Of a stretch of 64,000 nt of DNA, positions 1 through 9,900 are shown piece by piece. The stretch covers positions 62,001 to 126,000 of the forward strand of contig NZ_PEIG01000004.1 of the NCBI RefSeq assembly GCF_002749975.1. Reading direction: 5' to 3'. Origin of the DNA: Gloeocapsopsis sp. IPPAS B-1203 (GTDB taxonomy: Bacteria; Cyanobacteriota; Cyanobacteriia; Cyanobacteriales; Chroococcidiopsidaceae). The translations under genes were made by a program, and so were the position numbers. The notes under the pieces were generated by a model, which ran no database searches, was not told the origin of the DNA, and saw only the letters and a list, made by a program, of their open reading frames with translations. Position 1 is the stretch's first letter. Each line of letters begins with the position of its first letter.

Positions 1-1
1 T

Positions 2-3000
2 CAAGAAATCGTTCAACGCCACGAAATCTTAAGGACATCATTCTCAGATGTAGAAGGGAAACCAATTCAGGTCATTGGTTCTACGTCGTTGACATTACCG
101 CTAGTTGATTTGCGACATCTAGCAATTGACAAGCAGCAACAAGAAGTTCAACGCTTAACGATATCTGAACAAACGCAAGCTTTTGACTTAGCAAAAGATC
201 CACTATTACGAGTTCAGCTACTTCATTTAAGTGAAGCAGAATACTTGATGCTATTGACTATTCATCATATTGTTGCTGATGCTTGGTCGCGGGGAATTTT
301 CTTGCAAGAATTAGCAACGCTTTATACCGCCTTCAGCCAAGGAAAATCTTCTCCTTTATTGGAATTACCCATTCAATACGCAGATTATGCAATTTGGCAA
401 CGACAGCAACTTCAGGGTGAATTACTAGAAACGCAACTGGCTTATTGGCAAGAGAAATTACAGGGTGAATTACCAATTCTGAATTTACCAACCGATTGCC
501 CTCGACCGCGATCGCAGTCATACAAAGGTGCAAGTTTATCCTTTACATTACCTCAAACACTCGCGAATTCACTGCAAGCTTTGAGCCATCAAGAGAGTGT
601 GACCTTATTTGTCACATTGTTAGCTGCATTCAAGGTGCTATTACATCGCTATACCGGACAGGATGATATTTTAGTTGGTTCTCCGTTTGCTAACCGTAAT
701 CGCCCAGAAATAGAAAAATTGATTGGATTTTTCGTTAATACTTTGGTATTGCGTAGCGACTTATCGGGTAACGTGAGTTTTCGAGAATTAGTAAGTCGAG
801 TCCGCGAGGTGGTATTAGGTGCGATCGCCCATCAAGATTTGCCATTTGAAAAGCTATTGGAATCGTTATCGCAGCGTCATCCTAGTAGTAATCCTCCGTT
901 TCAAGTGATGTTCTCGTTGCAAAATCTACCAGATGTCACGCTGGAATTACCAGGAGTTACGTTACGTTTTCCTGAAGTGGAAAATCAAACAGCGTTTTTT
1001 GATTTGGTTTTGTCGATAACACAAACCAAGCAAGGATTAACTGGTGTGATGGAATACAACACCGATTTATTCAATCGAGATGCGATCGCGCGGATGCTAG
1101 GGCATTATCAGGTATTACTCGCAGGTATCATTGCCAACCCAGACCAGGCAATATCCAAGTTACCATTACTTACCGCGAAAGAACAGGCAACTTTAGCAAC
1201 ATGGCAACAAATTGAGTGTCATTATCCTTCAGATAAGTGCTTGCATCAGTTATTTGAAGCCCAAGTGGAGCAAACACCAAATGCTGTAGCCATCGTATTT
1301 GAAAATGAGCAACTAACATACCGCGAACTCAATCAAAAAGCAAATCAACTCGCGCATCATCTCCATAGCTTGGGAATTAAAACTCAAGCCAAAGTTGGGC
1401 TATGCGTCGAACGTTCGATCGAAATGGTTGTAGGGATATTAGGAATTCTCAAAGCAGGTGCAGCTTACGTACCCATCGATCCAAATTACCCACAGCAGAG
1501 GTTGGAGTTTATCTTAGCAGATGCACAAGTAGAATTACTTCTGACGCAGAGTCAATTCAATATTGAATATCCCACGCAATTAGCATTAGACACATTTTTT
1601 AGCAATACCCAATCAGTTGAAAATCTTAACTTAGAAATTACTCCAGATAACATTGCCTACGTCATTTATACTTCGGGTTCTACAGGGACACCCAAAGGAG
1701 TTTTGTGTACACACTACAATGTCGTTCGTCTGTTTCAAGCGACGCAAGCGTGGTTCAACTTTAATTCTCACGATGTCTGGACGCTGTTTCACTCGATCGC
1801 CTTTGACTTTTCAGTTTGGGAATTATGGGGCGCATTACTTCACGGTGGAAAACTCGCGATCGTTCCTTATTGGGTGAGTCGTTCTCCAGAAGAATTTTAT
1901 GCGATGTTATCGCAACAAAAGGTGACAGTTCTCAACCAAACACCTTCAGCATTTCGTCAGTTAATGCGAGTCGATGCTGAACGCGATCGCCACGATTTAA
2001 ACTTGCGTTTCGTGATTTTTGGCGGCGAAGCGTTGGAAATCCAAAGTTTGCAGCCTTGGTTAGAAAAACATGGGCGATCGCCGCAGTTGATCAATATGTA
2101 TGGAATTACCGAAACAACCGTCCATGTCACCTATCGTCCGATCACCATCGCCGATATCTCCAATCATTGTGGCAATATTATTGGTCGCCCCATCCCAGAT
2201 TTGCAAGTTTATCTATTAGATCAAAATCAACAACCCGTACCCATCGGGATTCCAGGTGAAATCTATGTTGGAGGTGCAGGTGTCGCATCAGGTTATCTCA
2301 ACCGTACTGAAACCAACTCAAAGTTTATTCCTCATCTCTTTAACAATAACTCCTCAGCGCGTCTTTATCGAACAGGCGATCTAGCGCGTTACTTAGCAAA
2401 CGGTGAGATGGAATACTTAGGGCGCATTGACAATCAAGTGAAAATTCGCGGTTTCCGTATTGAAATCGGCGAAATCGAAGCAACATTAGCTACTCATCCT
2501 GAAGTTGCTGAAGTTGTTGTACTCGTCAGAGAACTTGAAGATAAGCAGATTATTGCCTACGTTGTACCACAGCAAAAACACAGCGAACTGACAACGAATC
2601 TGCGTCAATTCCTACAACAAAAACTACCCGATTACATGTTGCCATCTGCCTTCGTCATCTTAGATACTTTACCACTCACATCAAACGGTAAAGTAGACAG
2701 ACAAGCATTACCCGCACCAGACCATAATAGATTCGATATAGCAACATCCTTAGTTGCACCACGAACACCAATAGAAAAAGCACTAGCAGAAATTTGGTCA
2801 GAATTACTTCATATTGAATTTATCGGCATTCACGAGAATTTCTTTGAAATAGGCGGACACTCACTTTTAGCAACACAACTTCTGTCCCGCATTCGCCAAC
2901 AATTCCAAGTAGATTTACCTTTAAAAATCATTTTTACCGTAGGTTTTACAATCGCAGAATTAGCAAAAATCATCCGAGAATACCAACTTCAACAAGTAGA

Positions 3001-3085
3001 AACTGACGATATTGTTGCCCTCCTGCAAGAAATAAACGCACTCTCAGATCAAGAAGTGCTAATGACACTCAATCAATTGCAGTGA
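2..3085 (+). CDS. Nonribosomal peptide synthetase, C(partial)-A(Thr)-PCP, 5' end outside the window
   Basis: One module of an assembly line that adds a single amino acid, probably threonine. The reading frame is open to the left edge, and the first ATG at 89 lies inside the condensation (C) domain, so roughly 50-60 residues of C and anything upstream are missing. The C active site reads HHIVADAWS (near 260-290), with Ala in place of the usual Gly. The adenylation (A) domain spans about 1230-2720, with YTSGSTGTPKG and NGKVDR motifs. Aligned by eye with GrsA, its ten-residue code reads DFWNIGMVHK, the well-known Thr code. The carrier (PCP) domain has GGHSL, with the phosphopantetheine Ser at 2861. 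There is no epimerase or thioesterase, so the chain must pass to the next protein, which starts 71 bp downstream. Function is certain; the Thr call is strong but is a manual alignment. Confidence 0.95.
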   Translation, partial: QEIVQRHEILRTSFSDVEGKPIQVIGSTSLTLPLVDLRHLAIDKQQQEVQRLTISEQTQAFDLAKDPLLRVQLLHLSEAEYLMLLTIHHIVADAWSRGIFLQELATLYTAFSQGKSSPLLELPIQYADYAIWQRQQLQGELLETQLAYWQEKLQGELPILNLPTDCPRPRSQSYKGASLSFTLPQTLANSLQALSHQESVTLFVTLLAAFKVLLHRYTGQDDILVGSPFANRNRPEIEKLIGFFVNTLVLRSDLSGNVSFRELVSRVREVVLGAIAHQDLPFEKLLESLSQRHPSSNPPFQVMFSLQNLPDVTLELPGVTLRFPEVENQTAFFDLVLSITQTKQGLTGVMEYNTDLFNRDAIARMLGHYQVLLAGIIANPDQAISKLPLLTAKEQATLATWQQIECHYPSDKCLHQLFEAQVEQTPNAVAIVFENEQLTYRELNQKANQLAHHLHSLGIKTQAKVGLCVERSIEMVVGILGILKAGAAYVPIDPNYPQQRLEFILADAQVELLLTQSQFNIEYPTQLALDTFFSNTQSVENLNLEITPDNIAYVIYTSGSTGTPKGVLCTHYNVVRLFQATQAWFNFNSHDVWTLFHSIAFDFSVWELWGALLHGGKLAIVPYWVSRSPEEFYAMLSQQKVTVLNQTPSAFRQLMRVDAERDRHDLNLRFVIFGGEALEIQSLQPWLEKHGRSPQLINMYGITETTVHVTYRPITIADISNHCGNIIGRPIPDLQVYLLDQNQQPVPIGIPGEIYVGGAGVASGYLNRTETNSKFIPHLFNNNSSARLYRTGDLARYLANGEMEYLGRIDNQVKIRGFRIEIGEIEATLATHPEVAEVVVLVRELEDKQIIAYVVPQQKHSELTTNLRQFLQQKLPDYMLPSAFVILDTLPLTSNGKVDRQALPAPDHNRFDIATSLVAPRTPIEKALAEIWSELLHIEFIGIHENFFEIGGHSLLATQLLSRIRQQFQVDLPLKIIFTVGFTIAELAKIIREYQLQQVETDDIVALLQEINALSDQEVLMTLNQLQ

Positions 3086-3156
3086 CTTTTAATAGATTTT
3101 CCTCTCAATAAAAACCTCCTCACCATTTAAAGCAGATTGCTATAGCAGCAAAGATT

Positions 3157-6100
3157 ATGGCAAACATCTTACTCACAACACACTGGTCAAACGGAGAAGT
3201 CTACCCATTTATCAAAATAGGTAAGGAACTAAAATCGCGAGGACATAAAGTCACCGTCATCACCAACTGCTACTTTGAAAAAGCAGTACAACAGGCAGAG
3301 TTAAACTTTCTAGCACTAGACACTCCCGCAGAATTTGAGCAGTTAATAGCAGAGGGATATTTATTTAATACTCCGCAAGGATTCTTAAAAATTTATCAAC
3401 AGTATGTTTTGCCAAAAGTAGCTGCAGAATATCAATTAATAGCTAAACTTTATTCTCCCAAAGAAACTGTTTTAGTTGCCCGTTCCACACCAGGAATTGC
3501 CGCGCGAATCGCTGCCGAAAAACTAGAAATACCACTCGTAGCGGTGATGTCTTCTCCGAGTCATGTATCAACTCAGTCGCTAGCTGAAGAAATGATCGGT
3601 TCAATTCTGGGTGATGAAATTAATCAAATCAGAACAAAAATTGGTTTACCTGTAGTAGATAATTGGTCAACATGGCTAAGAAATACACCGAGTCAAACAA
3701 TCGGACTTTGGGCAGACTGGTTTTGTGATGCAATTACAGAATCATCGGGAGTCTTGCAGACAGGTTTTATCTGGGATAATGAACCCACAATCAGCCCTAT
3801 TCCTGCGGATGTTCAAGATTTTTTGCAACAGGAATCACCAATTTTAATTACAGGTGGAACAACAGCACTAGCTGGAGAGAATTTTTTTGCAGTGAGTGCC
3901 GCAGCTTGTAAATTACTAGATTGTCCAGGGTTATTAGTAACTCGTCATCAAAAATTGGTTCCTAGTAAACTTCCCGATCGCGTGAAGTGGACAAAATATC
4001 TACCATCACTGGCTAGCTGTATGCCTTATACGAGCGCAATTATTCATCATGGTGGTTTAGTCACAAGCGGTCAAGGTTTAGCTGCAGGGATACCTCAATT
4101 AGTTTTAGGTGGTGGTGCCGATCAACTTTACACTGGTTCTTGCCTCAAAAATTTAGGTGTTGGCAAATATCTAGCTACTTTACAATGGCAACCTGAAGTT
4201 GTTGCGCAAAGTCTGCGTGAATTAATCAATTCAGATTTAGTGCGCGATCGCTGTCGGGTATTCGCAGCTAAATTTATTAATACAAATCCAGTTGCAACGA
4301 CTTGTGATGTCATCGAAACGCAGATCCGGCGAAATACATCATTCCAACGTATTTTAGTCAAGGAAGGATTGGAATCTCAGGCGATCGCAACGAACACAAA
4401 ACCCCAGAAATCAACTCACAGCCAACTTCTTGCGCTAGCAGAAAAACTATCTCCCGAAAAACTGGCACTGCTAGAACTAAAGTTGATGCAAAAGGAAAGA
4501 AATTCAAAAACGATTCCTGCTATTCCCCGCCAACCCGAACTCAATTATTTTCCCCTCTCGTTTGCGCAACAACGCCTGTGGTTTCTCGATCAATTAGAAC
4601 CAGGCAACCCTACATATAACATCTCCGGTGCAGTTCAACTCACGGGAATGCTAAACATTACAGCGCTAGAACAATCATTTCAGGCTTTAGTGCAACGCCA
4701 CGAAGCGTTAAGAACGACTTTTGCGATCGTACAAGAACAACCCATGCAGGCGATCGCTGCAAGTTTGCCGTTCGCAATACCAATAGTAAATCTACAAGAA
4801 CTTCCACCAAGCCAACAGCAACAACAAATTCAATCTCTCATTGCTGAAGAACAAATTCGTCCTTTTGACCTCAACCAAGGTTCATTACTACGAGTTACGT
4901 TGCTACGGCTGAATCCAGAAAACCACGTGATGATGTTTTCCATGCATCACATTATCTCTGATGGCTGGTCGATGGGAATCTTGATTCGAGAAATTGCTCA
5001 ATTTTATGACGCGTTTTCTACAGGGAAGTCTCCCAAGCTTCCCCCATTACCGATTCAGTATGCAGACTTTGCAGTTTGGCAGCGTCAATTGTTGCAAACA
5101 GAAGTCCTAAAAACCCAGATGAACTATTGGAAGCGGCAATTAGCGGGCGATCTTCCTGTACTCAATTTAAGCAGCGGGCGGGAGCGATCGCAAGTGACGA
5201 GTTGCCAAGGTGCGACTTATACATTTGCATTACCTGCAGATTTATCGCAAAAACTCCAAGCGCTTTCTCATCAAGCAGGTGTCACCCTGTTTATGACTTT
5301 GCTAGCAGCTTTTAAAACTCTTTTGCACCGTTATACAAACCAAGTAGATATTATTGTTGGTACTGATGTTGCTAACCGTAACCGTGCAGAAATTGAAGGG
5401 TTAATTGGCTTTTTTATTAACCTATTAGTCTTGCGAACCGATTTATCAGGAAATCCAACTTTTCGCGAACTTTTAGAACGAGTACGCGAGGTAGCTTTAG
5501 CAGCATACACTCATCAAGATCTCCCTTTTGCCAAATTAGTAGAAGAACTACAACCAGAACGTCATTCACACCCAACTCCGCTATTTCAAATTTTATTTGT
5601 TATGCAAAATATCCCTATAGCAGAGCAGTCACTATTGGGATTGAGTATTAAACAATTAGAAGTCGATATTAATACAACGAAATTTGATTTAGCATTATTT
5701 ATGAGTGAAACCGAGCAAGGCTTAGTAGGTAACTGGAACTATAATACTGAGTTATTTAATGCTAGTGCGATCGCTCAGATAACAAGTCATTTTCAAGTTT
5801 TGCTGAATAGCATCGTTATCCAACCTGATGCGCGAATTAGTAGTTTAGAAATTTATACAGAAACAGAAATAAAGCAGCAAGCTATGCAACAAAGCGATCG
5901 TAAAGCTTTCAAACGAGAAAAGTTTATGAAGGTTGCGCCTAAAGCCGTTAATCTCTCAACACAATTAGTTAAAATAGATTATCTCCAGCCAGGGCAAACA
6001 TTACCTGTAGTCATTACTCCTGCTAATGATGGAATTAATTTAATCGACTGGACTAAAAATAACAGTAATTTCATCGAGAAAGAATTACTCAAACACGGCG

Positions 6101-6930
6101 CAATTCTGTTTAGAGGTTTTCTAAAATCTGTCCCTGAATTTGAAAGCTTTGCACAAACCATTTGTCCAAATTTGTTTGGCGAATATGGCGATTTACCACG
6201 CGAGGGGGTTAGCGGTAAAGTTTACACTTCGACTCCTTATCCACCAGATAAAGCAATTTTATTCCATAACGAAAGTTCTCATCTACATCGCTTTCCTTTA
6301 AAAATTTGGTTTTTCTGCGTTCAACCAGCAGCACAGGGAGGGGAAACACCGCTTGTAGATTGTCGCCAAGTGTATCAACTACTCGATTCTAAAACTAAAG
6401 AAAAGTTTGCTGATAAAAAGTTATTGTACGTTCGTAATTATATAGATGGTTTAGATGTTACCTGGCAAGATTTTTTTCATACTACAGAAAAAGCAAAAGT
6501 TGAGGATTTTTGTCGTCAATCAGCTACTAACTTTGAATGGCTTACCAATGATAATTTGAAAACTTCAAAAGTATGTCATGCCATAGCACAACACCCAAGA
6601 ACTCATGAAGCTGTCTTTTTTAACCAAATCCAGTTGCATCATATTGCCTGTTTAGAGCCAGCAGTGCGCGAATCTTTATTCTCTTTGTTTGGCAAAAACA
6701 AGTTACCCCGCAATGTCTACTACGGTGACGGTTCGCCAATTGAAGACACAGTAATCGAAGAAATTTTAGCTGTTTATTTGCAAGCAACAATTAGTTTTCC
6801 GTGGCAAAAAGGCGATGTTTTAATGTTAGATAATATGCTGGTTGCTCATGGACGAAATCCTTATGTTGAACCACGCAAGATTGTGGTAGCAATGGGTGAA
6901 ATGGTTAACAGCGAAGATATTATTAAGTAA
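3157..6930 (+). CDS. Trifunctional glycosyltransferase-condensation domain-TauD/TfdA oxygenase fusion
   Basis: A 1257-residue fusion. Residues 1-400 are a GT1/MGT-type glycosyltransferase: start MANILLTTHWSNGE, and a nucleotide-sugar binding region IIHHGGLVTSG (His297) followed by AGIPQLVLGGGADQ. Residues 425-445 form a helical linker (LSPEKLALLELKL) of the sort that usually opens cyanobacterial NRPS proteins. Residues 465-905 are a canonical C domain with HHIISDGWS (His597). Residues 925-1257 are an Fe(II)/2-oxoglutarate oxygenase of the TauD/SyrP type: HNE (His1037, Glu1039), a distal His1231 and a conserved Arg-rich 2OG-binding tail, so the metal triad is intact. It ends 15 bp before the interface-A(Asp)-PCP gene, which fits beta-hydroxylation of carrier-bound Asp. 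The glycosyltransferase may decorate Thr, Ser or the hydroxy-Asp; acceptor and sugar are unknown. The three domains are certain; their coupling is inferred. Confidence 0.9.
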   Translation: MANILLTTHWSNGEVYPFIKIGKELKSRGHKVTVITNCYFEKAVQQAELNFLALDTPAEFEQLIAEGYLFNTPQGFLKIYQQYVLPKVAAEYQLIAKLYSPKETVLVARSTPGIAARIAAEKLEIPLVAVMSSPSHVSTQSLAEEMIGSILGDEINQIRTKIGLPVVDNWSTWLRNTPSQTIGLWADWFCDAITESSGVLQTGFIWDNEPTISPIPADVQDFLQQESPILITGGTTALAGENFFAVSAAACKLLDCPGLLVTRHQKLVPSKLPDRVKWTKYLPSLASCMPYTSAIIHHGGLVTSGQGLAAGIPQLVLGGGADQLYTGSCLKNLGVGKYLATLQWQPEVVAQSLRELINSDLVRDRCRVFAAKFINTNPVATTCDVIETQIRRNTSFQRILVKEGLESQAIATNTKPQKSTHSQLLALAEKLSPEKLALLELKLMQKERNSKTIPAIPRQPELNYFPLSFAQQRLWFLDQLEPGNPTYNISGAVQLTGMLNITALEQSFQALVQRHEALRTTFAIVQEQPMQAIAASLPFAIPIVNLQELPPSQQQQQIQSLIAEEQIRPFDLNQGSLLRVTLLRLNPENHVMMFSMHHIISDGWSMGILIREIAQFYDAFSTGKSPKLPPLPIQYADFAVWQRQLLQTEVLKTQMNYWKRQLAGDLPVLNLSSGRERSQVTSCQGATYTFALPADLSQKLQALSHQAGVTLFMTLLAAFKTLLHRYTNQVDIIVGTDVANRNRAEIEGLIGFFINLLVLRTDLSGNPTFRELLERVREVALAAYTHQDLPFAKLVEELQPERHSHPTPLFQILFVMQNIPIAEQSLLGLSIKQLEVDINTTKFDLALFMSETEQGLVGNWNYNTELFNASAIAQITSHFQVLLNSIVIQPDARISSLEIYTETEIKQQAMQQSDRKAFKREKFMKVAPKAVNLSTQLVKIDYLQPGQTLPVVITPANDGINLIDWTKNNSNFIEKELLKHGAILFRGFLKSVPEFESFAQTICPNLFGEYGDLPREGVSGKVYTSTPYPPDKAILFHNESSHLHRFPLKIWFFCVQPAAQGGETPLVDCRQVYQLLDSKTKEKFADKKLLYVRNYIDGLDVTWQDFFHTTEKAKVEDFCRQSATNFEWLTNDNLKTSKVCHAIAQHPRTHEAVFFNQIQLHHIACLEPAVRESLFSLFGKNKLPRNVYYGDGSPIEDTVIEEILAVYLQATISFPWQKGDVLMLDNMLVAHGRNPYVEPRKIVVAMGEMVNSEDIIK

Positions 6931-6945
6931 AAATCGAGAAGTAGA

Positions 6946-9900
6946 ATGCAATCAAATACTATTCAAGGGTTTCGGCTTTCTCCTCAACAGAAACGTCTTT
7001 GGTCATTACAAATAAATAGTCCAGTTTATAAGACACAGTGTGCAGTTATTATTGAAGGCAACCTTGATGTTGACTTGTTAAAAAAATCTGTGCAACAAAT
7101 TGTTGATAAACATGAGATCTTGCGCACTAAGTTTCACTGCTTAGCGGGTATGAAAATGCCGATAATGGTTGTAGAAAACTACAGCTTTCCTACATGGCAA
7201 GAGCTAAATTGGACAGATTATAGCCCGCAGGAGCAATCAGCAAAGCTTGATTTACTTTTTGACGAGCTAATTTATCAAAATATTAATTGGAATATTGGCA
7301 AATATTTTAATATTTATCTAATTCTGCTTACTCCAGAGAAGTATATTTTAATTATTAGTTTACCTGCAATTTATGCAGATACTTGTTCTGTTGCTAACCT
7401 ATTACAAGAAGTTAGTAGTTTTTATCAAAATTGCCTAAGAAATCATCATGTTAATTATCAAGAAAAAGCTGTTCAATATGTTCATTTTGCTGAGTGGCAA
7501 AATCAATTACTCGAAGAATCAGACGCAGAAGCAGGTCAAAACTATTGGAGACAGGTTTCATCTTTATCCTCAAATACCTTATTATCCTTTGAAGCTAAAA
7601 ACTATCAATATACATTTTCACCAGCATCTTTAAGATTGACGCTCGCTCCTAATATTACAAATAAATATGCAACATCCACCGAAATATTTTTACTCACCTG
7701 TTGGCAAATATTGCTATGGCGATTGACAAAGCAACCAAATATTATGATTGGGATGGTAGCTCGTGGTAGAGAATATGAAGAATTACATAATACTTTAGGT
7801 TTATTTGCAAAAACGCTACCAATTCGTTGTCAATTAACTGCTGATTTATCTTTTAAAGATGTGTTGCAACTAGTTGAAAAACAAGTAGCTGACGCGGAAG
7901 AGTGGCAAGATTATTTTGTTGATGAGTGTTTGGGAGAAGATAGCGATTGCATTGCGTTTCCGTTTGGTTTTGAATTTTCGCAATTTTCCATTTTAAGTAG
8001 TGGTTCAGTTAGTTTTGCAATTGATCGACAATATACTTGTATCGAACCATTTAAAATAAAATTATCCTGCATCGAAAGTCATAATTTATGCATTGACTTC
8101 AGCTATAACCAAGAATTATTTACGTTAGAAAGTATTCAACAAATAGCAGAACAATTTCAAACTTTAGTTGCTAGTGCTGCTCAAAATCCAGAAATTCCTA
8201 TTGGTAAGCTAGAAATATTAAGCCCTAGCGATCGCCAAAAATTATTAGTAGATTTTAACAATACTCAAAGAGATTTCCCTCTGAATCGATGCATTCACCA
8301 AATTTTTGAAGAACAAGCTGCAAATCACCCAGAAAAAATTGCTGTTGTTTTTGAAGATAAACAATTAACTTATGCTGAATTAAACTCTAAAGCCAACCAA
8401 ATCGCGCATTATTTACTCTCTTTAGAAGTCGATTCAGAACAAATTGTCGGAATTTACCTGGAACGTTCTCTAGAAACAATTATCGCTATTCTGGGTATCC
8501 TCAAGGCTGGTGCTGCATATCTTGTTCTTGATGTCAACCTACCAGCAGAAGCAATAGCAATGCGATTGCGCGCAGCGCAGCGCCAAAGGCGATCGCACAT
8601 TGCTGAAGTAGCATTAGTTTTAACTCAAGAGTCTTTGGTGACAAAATTACCAAATAACGTAACGCATATATGTATTGATAAAGACATTACCCAACAAAGT
8701 CAAGAAAATCCCTGCACTCAGGTTAGTAGCAATAATTTGGTATATGTTGTCTTTACCTCTGGTTCCACGGGTACGCCCAAAGGAGTTGCCATTGAGCATC
8801 GACAACTGCTCAATTATGTCTGCGGTATTTTAGAGCGATTATCTTTACCCGCAGGTGCTAGCTTTGCGACTGTTTCCACTTTCGCAGCAGATTTAGGCAA
8901 CACCGCAGTTTTTTCAGCACTTTGTAGCGGCGGCTGTTTGCATATAGTTGCACAACACCGCACTACTGACAGCAAATTACTTGCAGACTACTTTCAGCGT
9001 CATCCCGTAGATTGTTTAAAAATAGTTCCTTCGCATTTAGCTGTGTTGTTAGGGGATGATGCTAAATCAATATTGCCATTGCAAAGATTAATTTTAGGTG
9101 GTGAAGCAGCGAGTTGGAGTTTGATTGAGCAAATCCGACAATTATCACCACACTGCCATATCATTAATCATTATGGTCCCACGGAAACCACCGTCGGGGT
9201 AATGACGTATGCAATCAGCAACGAGCAAACAATTTATACCACGGAAACAGTTCCGCTTGGTCGTCCCTTACCAAATATTCAAGCCTATGTCTTAGACGAG
9301 CAGTTGCAGCTACTACCGATTGGCGTGCCAGGAGAATTATATATTGGTGGCGCTGGGTTAGGACGGGGCTATCTCAATTCACTAGAATTAACAAAAGAAA
9401 AATTTATTACACATTCCTTTGGTAATTCTCCGCAAAGGCTGTATCGTACTGGCGATTTAGTTCGTTATCTGCCTGATGGTAATCTAGAGTTTTTAGGACG
9501 CGTTGACAATCAGGTAAAAGTACGCGGTTTTCGCATTGAACTTGAGGAAATTGAAGTTGTTCTTAGCCAACACCACCAAATACAACAAGCCGTCGTTGCA
9601 CTCCAGGAAGACAAGCCAGGAGATAAACGCTTAATTGCTTACTTAGTCACCAAGCCAAATCAACAACTCAGTATTGATGAACTGCGGCAGTTTTTACAAC
9701 AGAAATTGCCTGACTATATGCTGCCTTCGGGTTTTGTGTTGCTTAAAAAGCTACCTCTCACCGCAAATGGCAAAGTCAACCGTCAAGCACTACCCGCGCC
9801 AGAACGACAAGAAGCAGTGGCAATCGCTCCTCCTAGAACTCCGGTTGAAGAAGTACTGACTGGAATCTGGGCTGAAATCCTCGGTGTCAAGCTAGGGATT

